NCBI GenBank assembly: GCA_008690995.1
Contig: VRMN01000001.1
Span: 3,410,001 to 3,474,000, forward strand
Source of the DNA: Porphyridium purpureum
Taxonomy: Eukaryota > Rhodophyta > Bangiophyceae > Porphyridiales > Porphyridiaceae
Direction of reading: 5' to 3'
Length of the DNA: 64,000 bases
Of the stretch, positions 57,332-64,000 are shown piece after piece. Position 1 is the first letter of the stretch. The number at the start of each line of letters is the position of its first letter. The notes under the pieces were generated by a model. That model had not been told where the DNA came from. It was given only the letters and a program-made list of their open reading frames with translations, and searched no databases. The translations under genes were made by a program, and so were the position numbers.

Positions 57332-59488
57332 ATGGGGGACCCACCGCCGTCTCAGCCTGAAGCGTCGCCGTCGCGTGGCTCGGCAGCGTGGACTCCATCG
57401 ACTTCGATGCTCTCGGGAATGCTGGAACCGATGGAGCCGTTTTCAGTGGCGTCAATCCTGGACGAGAGCGCTGCCGATAGGCTTGGCACGGGCCACATGA
57501 GCGGCTCGTCGTGGGCACTGGACAGGAACTCTTTTGATGGAAGGTTTGATCCGGTGCAAGATGAGCCCATGTCGATTCTCGAGCCCACGTCAACTGCACG
57601 GCTGTCGGACTTGTTGGAGCCGCGCGCGCGGTATCAGGGCACTCCCGAGGTGCGCGAATCCATGCTGTTTTCTGCGGATGACTCTGACGTCCAGCAAGAT
57701 ATCTTGGCGGATGCAGAAACACTGAATCTATCGGATATGCCGGAGGTATGGAACACTGCCTTTGAGCAGCTGCGACAAAGCGATAGCTCTGCGCCCGACG
57801 GCCGAGCTGGCGGCGAGTTTGTCGGAAAGAGTACACATGCGAAGACGCGGGAGCGTGAGCAGGTGCACATAAAAGTTGCCGAGCAAGGTATCGTCCTTTT
57901 ACGCGCGCTTCTGGAGGATGACGAATTGCTCGAGTTCCTCTTGGAGCGCAGACCAGAGTTGCAGATCTCTGCCGACATGGTTATGCAAGGCATCGACTGG
58001 CATTCCATACATCTGCGCTTAAAAGATGATGCGTTTGAGCTCGATTTTGATCGCATCAATGTCACTTCCGACAAGTCGGTTTCCCGTTTGGGAGGCTGGC
58101 CCGAATTTAAAATGTGTCTGATGCCACATTCTGCATACAAGCAGTATAGTCTGAACAGCTTGTTTTTGTCCCGATGGCCAGATTTGATGGACACTCCTGA
58201 TACAGTGAGCCAAACTCAGTTGCGAGGAGAGTCAGGTCCTTCAGTGCACAAAAGTGCGCCACTCATAAATGCAACATTTGGACGATGCGTCGTGCACTAT
58301 GACAATGTCACGGAGACACTTCTCGTGGTCATTTTCGTGTGGTCAAGTAGCGGAAGGCTGCTGTGTCACGTTCACACCCTGAAGGAGCGTTCGATTACCA
58401 ACTTTGTGATTATGCTGGATGAGGCCGAGACAGACGGCTCGCTGCCGTCCAAAGTAGTGCTGTATCGCACGATGGTTTCATTTGCACTACCGAGTCAGCC
58501 TTGGCAAAGTACTGATGAAGCGGCCAAGCTCGAGCGTGGCGATGGCCGACCAATAGAGGCAGACGTGATAGCCAGTCTGTTTTGTCGGCCCTGTGGTGCT
58601 ATTATTTATACGGTGGATATGATACGTGGAATTGAGACCTGGAAACGCGCAATCAGAGCCTTCCTTGTACGAAAACCAGGGGAGCCGTCCAAACTCAAAG
58701 CAGATGTGCTCACTTATTTGCATGGAAGGCTCAGGGGCATTTCAGATGACGATGAACGGCGGGCTAGTTTACAGTATCTGTTTTCATCTGCGGATGCGAT
58801 CCCAGGAGTGACCCAGGGGGAACAGGCGAAAGGCCTAGGTGGACGTGCGGTGACCACCGACCCAAGCGTGGACATGAGCGACCTCAAGTACGATTTGATT
58901 TTGAATAACCTACTGAACTTGAACAAGGAAAGCGAAATAGCTGGGGAAGGTCTCGAGCAGGCAGTGGTCGAAACGTATTCAATTAAGGGCCTCATCAGCC
59001 GTGCAACCAACCTGCCGAAATTGGCGTCGAGCGATTTGAGCATTTTAGAGGCGGCTTGCAGGAAGCTGGGCTCTACGGCGGCGACGCAAAAATGGCTGAC
59101 AAAGATACAAAATTCCCGCATGGGAACCACAGGGAGCAGCACGAGCGCTCATCCCGAGAGTAGTGGCGGGGTAAGTGGCCCTGGAAGCAGCAGCCAGGCC
59201 GAACATAGTCAGACGGGCATGGAGCGAGATCGCAACTTCCCGTGTCAGATCTGTGGCTTTGCGTTTGCTCGGAAGAACGATCAGATACGTCATGTCGAGA
59301 TTGTTCACCAGAGGCACAAGGCGTTTGCGTGCGCATTGTGCTCGACAAAGTTCGGCAGGGAGTCGAATCTATTTCGGCACCTACGAAATGTTCACGCGGC
59401 CAAGAAGCCGCAGTGGTGCCGCAAGTGCAAACTGGGATTCACAAGTGTCGAAGAAAATTTGGGACACCTCAGCACATGCAAGCAATGA
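57332..59488 (+). CDS. Zinc-finger protein, paralogue 1 of a tail-to-tail pair
   Basis: 718 aa. The acidic N-terminal 200 residues may activate transcription. A conserved middle region (about 215-520) is shared with the neighbour at 59868-61904, for example LQISADMVMQ and MPHSAYKQYSLNSLFL, then MLDEAETDGSLPSK. At the C-terminus are three fingers: C2H2 (CQICGFAFARKNDQIRHVEIVH spacing C-x2-C-x12-H-x4-H), C2H2 (CALCSTKFGRESNLFRH) and C2HC (CRKCKLGF...H-x3-C). Probably a nuclear DNA-binding factor of a lineage-specific family. ATG 57332 is the first in a frame open from 57254. Confidence 0.88.
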   Translation: MGDPPPSQPEASPSRGSAAWTPSTSMLSGMLEPMEPFSVASILDESAADRLGTGHMSGSSWALDRNSFDGRFDPVQDEPMSILEPTSTARLSDLLEPRARYQGTPEVRESMLFSADDSDVQQDILADAETLNLSDMPEVWNTAFEQLRQSDSSAPDGRAGGEFVGKSTHAKTREREQVHIKVAEQGIVLLRALLEDDELLEFLLERRPELQISADMVMQGIDWHSIHLRLKDDAFELDFDRINVTSDKSVSRLGGWPEFKMCLMPHSAYKQYSLNSLFLSRWPDLMDTPDTVSQTQLRGESGPSVHKSAPLINATFGRCVVHYDNVTETLLVVIFVWSSSGRLLCHVHTLKERSITNFVIMLDEAETDGSLPSKVVLYRTMVSFALPSQPWQSTDEAAKLERGDGRPIEADVIASLFCRPCGAIIYTVDMIRGIETWKRAIRAFLVRKPGEPSKLKADVLTYLHGRLRGISDDDERRASLQYLFSSADAIPGVTQGEQAKGLGGRAVTTDPSVDMSDLKYDLILNNLLNLNKESEIAGEGLEQAVVETYSIKGLISRATNLPKLASSDLSILEAACRKLGSTAATQKWLTKIQNSRMGTTGSSTSAHPESSGGVSGPGSSSQAEHSQTGMERDRNFPCQICGFAFARKNDQIRHVEIVHQRHKAFACALCSTKFGRESNLFRHLRNVHAAKKPQWCRKCKLGFTSVEENLGHLSTCKQ

Positions 59489-59867
59489 TAAAGTTTGACT
59501 GCAAGTACAAATCTAGCGAAAGGTAGGAATCATGATTATTGGCGCTCTGCGGTGTCACTGTCGCGGACAGTCGCCATGGAGAGAACCGTCGCGTTTCGCC
59601 TGCGAAGGTGAAAGAGCTGTATGTGGCTGGTGCGTTGTTCATCTTGCTTTCAAGCACGCACTGCGTGTGCCGGTGCGCCTCTGTGCGCAAGTACGCAGCA
59701 GCGCAGGGTTGCGTGCGACTGAAGTTGGCGCAGGCTGCCTTCGAAACCTAAGGATGCAATAGGCGTCAGTTCCTGCAGACAAGTGGAGCCATATTTCGGC
59801 AGTGCCCACGATCAGCATGCCTACGGGTTTATTCGACTATGTATACTCTCAGCAGTCGGTCGTGTCA
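59489..59867. other. Convergent spacer between paralogous zinc-finger genes
   Basis: 379 bp. Holds both 3' UTRs. Short frames here show no family similarity. Confidence 0.5.
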
Positions 59868-61904
59868 TTAAACGCCCAAGCGAGTGGCAAAGGTGCATTT
59901 CAACGAGTGCTCTGTAAGCTTTCTCTTCGTGGAAAAGCCCACGTTGCAACGTTTGCAATTGTACGGCTTGTCCCGTCCATGCTTTGCCACGCAATGGCGG
60001 CGCAGATTACTCTCGCGCCCGAATTCTGCGCCGCACAGGGAGCATTCATAGTCGCGTTTGTTTAGATGTACCACATCAATATGCCGCTTGAGATCATGTC
60101 GCTTCATAAAAGAAAAGCTACACATCGTGCATGCATGCTTGCACTCATTCTCCAGCAAACTCTGGTGAGCGCGCAATGCCTGTGCCCATGAGTGCAGCGC
60201 ATGAATACCACCTGCCGCAGCCATCCCTTCGGATCGCACTTCAAAGCTTGTGCGCTGCTTCATGGGCCATAGCTCGTTGCTTGAGTTCTCCATACTATCC
60301 CGTGTGACGCCGCCCGTTCTGTCATGGCCTTGTCCACCCACTTCATCTCTTTCACCCATTCCATACTGTTCTGCCATATACTCCATGACAGCTTTGCGGA
60401 ACGGGGTCTCCTCAAAGCAGGCTGTGAACCGGCGTGCCGCGCGTGTCACCTCCCCGACCTTGTCTTTATCCGCACTTTGGCCATGCGAAACTGCACCTGC
60501 AGAGGCATGCTCCATTTCGCGGAATACAAACACATCAAAGTCCAGGAAGGCTTCTCTTCTCGACAGCACCTTGGATAGCGGACCAATAACACCAGCGACT
60601 TCGTTGCCGGGACCGCGACCATGAGTAATTTCAAAGGACCACTCCTGCAGAATCGACGGAAATGCGCCATCCGCTTCGTCAAAGCTGAGGTGCAAGGCCA
60701 GCACTGTAATTTCGAGCTCATTTGCGGACAGACACGAGACTACTAGCCCAGCAGAATTTGTCCAGCGGAATTCGACCTGCTCCCTTGCGTGAGGGTTTGC
60801 ACGATCGGGTGCCCACACAACCGTACGCCCAATGGGGCTCCACTCATGCGTCTTTAAGTAAAGGTGTGCCACAAGCGACGGGCCTTGAGCGTACACAACA
60901 TAAAGCTCGTAGTCCTTGTACAAGCCGACAGGTATTTTGATGTATCGAATCTCCGGTCCAGCGATCCGCTGCCCTGCTGCATTGACAGGTTCAGAGCAAA
61001 GCTCCAGGGCCTGGTCCATTAGCTCGGGCGTCATTTCGGGGATTGAGTCGTGGTCCATAAAAAAGGAAGCTACTTCAGGGTTTGCGAGTAAGGTTTGCAA
61101 ATTCCTCATCAAAATGCTGATCTTTGCAGAGGCCATTTGTTGGAGTGTTGCCCTTGTCCTTCGCATCCCCGACCACTGTTTCGACTCTTTGGAGTCATAT
61201 CCACCGCTCCGAGACGTCGACCCCTCGCCCTCGACAGCAGCCTGAATGCTCGCTGGCGTCGTTTCGCCCACCGCTTGCTGGTGGAGCCTTTGTTCTGGCT
61301 TTGAGCTGAACCCTGATTTTGTCACCAACGAGGATGAGGATGACAGATCAGAGGGCGGATCCTGATGCTGCTGCTGTTGATGCTGATGATCGTCTTGAAT
61401 GGCGAGACTGTTTCTCCACATATCATCCAACAGCCGCGGCGTATGCACTCCTGCAGATTCAGGCGTTTGATTTGACGACTTGTCTGTCGATAACGCGTCA
61501 CTTTCGAATGGCAAATTCGTCTGTTGAACTTGCGGCTGTTGGTGAAGTTGCTGATTCATAAAGTATGCGCGCGGGCTCGACACCGAATACCCTCCGAGTG
61601 CATCGTGGCGGCCACTTTCCTGAACGTCCTCTGCCGCATGTGCGAACTCGGCGTCCATACCCTCCATACAATTGAGCAGCGATTGAAATGACGAACCTTT
61701 CTCCAGGATGGAGCTGTTCATGTGCACGGGCTCAAAGTTCATTGTCAGCACGGTCAGATTCGAGGCGCGCGGGCCTAAACTGACCGGCGCCAGTAAATCG
61801 AAGCTGCCATCATCCAGAGACGATGCCGCGCCCCCGGCTGCGCCCGCACCGACGCTAGCGTAGCCGCCTAACTCGTCCGGGAAACTCCCAAACGTGCCTT
61901 CCAT
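59868..61904 (-). CDS. Zinc-finger protein, paralogue 2 of a tail-to-tail pair
   Basis: 678 aa. The N-terminal part is acidic and Gln/His-rich (around 120-215), which is activation-domain-like. The middle region (about 255-520) aligns in order with paralogue 1: PEMTPELMDQALEL, IPVGLYKDYELYVVYAQG, LSFDEADGAFPS. The C-terminal fingers repeat the same C2H2, C2H2, C2HC order: CTMCSFSFMKRHDLKRH, CSLCGAEFGRESNLRRH and CKRCNVGFSTKRKLTEH. The second finger shares FGRESNL with paralogue 1, so the DNA contacts may overlap. The frame is open upstream to a GTG at 62045, but the first ATG is 61904. Confidence 0.88.
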   Translation of the reverse strand: MEGTFGSFPDELGGYASVGAGAAGGAASSLDDGSFDLLAPVSLGPRASNLTVLTMNFEPVHMNSSILEKGSSFQSLLNCMEGMDAEFAHAAEDVQESGRHDALGGYSVSSPRAYFMNQQLHQQPQVQQTNLPFESDALSTDKSSNQTPESAGVHTPRLLDDMWRNSLAIQDDHQHQQQQHQDPPSDLSSSSSLVTKSGFSSKPEQRLHQQAVGETTPASIQAAVEGEGSTSRSGGYDSKESKQWSGMRRTRATLQQMASAKISILMRNLQTLLANPEVASFFMDHDSIPEMTPELMDQALELCSEPVNAAGQRIAGPEIRYIKIPVGLYKDYELYVVYAQGPSLVAHLYLKTHEWSPIGRTVVWAPDRANPHAREQVEFRWTNSAGLVVSCLSANELEITVLALHLSFDEADGAFPSILQEWSFEITHGRGPGNEVAGVIGPLSKVLSRREAFLDFDVFVFREMEHASAGAVSHGQSADKDKVGEVTRAARRFTACFEETPFRKAVMEYMAEQYGMGERDEVGGQGHDRTGGVTRDSMENSSNELWPMKQRTSFEVRSEGMAAAGGIHALHSWAQALRAHQSLLENECKHACTMCSFSFMKRHDLKRHIDVVHLNKRDYECSLCGAEFGRESNLRRHCVAKHGRDKPYNCKRCNVGFSTKRKLTEHSLKCTFATRLGV

Positions 61905-62139
61905 ACCGTACCCGCTCCGGAACCCCCTAGTCCGCTGCTCGCGCGGTCGCCGCCCCGCGCGCTCCTTCCCACGCCGCACGTTCTCAGAGCCCCGACTTGG
62001 GCTTGCCCCAACCCCGACCCCGAACAAGCGCGTGGCGCCGCGCACTCCCTCTCCGCGCAGCCTGCAATATCACGACACGCGCTGACGCTCAGCGGCACGA
62101 CACGAGCTGCTTACGTGACGCGCTCCCCCCCCCTATACA

Positions 62140-62158
62140 GTACAGTCCGCAGTACAGT
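62140..62158 (+). promoter_or_regulatory. Two plus-oriented GTACAGT motifs
   Basis: Copies at 62140-62146 and 62152-62158. They are more than 500 bp from the PGM ATG, so they may be upstream promoters, and they sit within 20 bp of the opposed copy for zinc-finger 2. Confidence 0.45.
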
Positions 62159-62164
62159 CATGCC

Positions 62165-62171
62165 ACTGTAC
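62165..62171 (-). promoter_or_regulatory. GTACAGT motif for zinc-finger gene 2 (minus)
   Basis: ACTGTAC on the plus strand, about 260 bp upstream of ATG 61904 and pointing toward it. Confidence 0.5.
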
Positions 62172-62453
62172 CATAGTCTCGACGGGGAGCTGTACCGCGC
62201 GTTGCGGTGGCGGGACGCGCCGCGAGGTCACCAGTGCAGCAGCGCTCGCGGCGTGCTGGCGTTCTCCAAACACGACACCCGCCGGAATTCGTGCGCTTCA
62301 GCGATGCGCCGCGCGCGCGTGTGTGGCGCTCGTCCTGCCGCGTGGTTCCGTCGAGCCCCGTGCCGCTGCAGCGCGCGTTGTTTCTGTCGGTATGCGACGG
62401 CAGCCGGGTTCGCGGCGCGGGGCGTGCGAAGCTGCAACACGCGCGCACTTGCG

Positions 62454-62460
62454 GTACAGT
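62454..62460 (+). promoter_or_regulatory. GTACAGT motif upstream of phosphoglucomutase
   Basis: Sense-oriented copy about 230 bp before ATG 62687, followed by a purine-rich leader with a GA run. Confidence 0.55.
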
Positions 62461-62467
62461 GCTGTGA

Positions 62468-64000
<1,533 letters not shown>

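Overview
This is a eukaryotic nuclear window, moderately GC-rich and densely packed: about 25 well supported protein genes and a handful of weak candidates in 64 kb. Nearly all genes are single long open frames. Only one intron can be placed with confidence (in a proteasome-assembly chaperone gene). Products include a plant-type 3-ketoacyl-CoA synthase, an NRT2 nitrate transporter, an MSI4/FVE-like WD40 protein, an R2R3-MYB factor, bifunctional PFK-2/FBPase-2, ESCRT-II SNF8, NOG2 and CTF18. Together with intron poverty and long disordered protein tails, this suggests a photosynthetic eukaryote, most probably a unicellular red alga such as Porphyridium. The organism name is inference.

Layout. 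0-3 kb: a weakly coding left edge, then an NDPK/Dpy-30/adenylate kinase fusion. 3-9 kb: a UTP17/WDR75-like protein and an SERBP1/Stm1-like RGG protein. 9-18 kb: a Gln-rich unknown protein, SNF8, PFKFB and a GT92-like glycosyltransferase. 18-26 kb: a trypsin-fold protease with a cysteine nucleophile, a large MACPF-like/GTPase protein and MSI4. 26-36 kb: a PPR-like organellar protein, NOG2, CTF18 and threonine aldolase. 34.6-41.9 kb: two members of an unnamed, possibly hemerythrin-derived family flank a gene-poor 2.7 kb. 42-51 kb: nitrate transporter, a 1.9 kb empty stretch, MYB, PAC3-like chaperone and KCS. 51-64 kb: weak small frames, an RNase III, a helical unknown protein, two paralogous zinc-finger proteins tail to tail, and phosphoglucomutase running off the right edge.

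There are no operons and no metabolic cluster. Neighbours are functionally mixed, with ribosome biogenesis (UTP17, NOG2), chromatin and replication (MSI4, CTF18), carbon metabolism (PFKFB, PGM) and nitrogen uptake (NRT2). Gene ends can be only about 30 bp apart. No transposase, reverse transcriptase, viral relic, tRNA, rRNA or CRISPR array was recognised.

The most interesting signal is outside the genes. The heptamer GTACAGT recurs in intergenic DNA, usually on the sense strand and about 50-240 bp upstream of a start codon, sometimes in multiple copies, and as back-to-back opposed copies between divergent genes. It is often followed by a purine-rich leader. It looks like a core-promoter or initiator element. 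Other leads are the Cys-type trypsin-fold protease, the ciliary-type NDPK/Dpy-30/AK fusion, the putatively myristoylated MACPF-like GTPase, and two lineage-specific paralogous pairs. Where a frame extended upstream of its first ATG, I started the CDS at the ATG best supported by family alignment, targeting signal or promoter-motif position.
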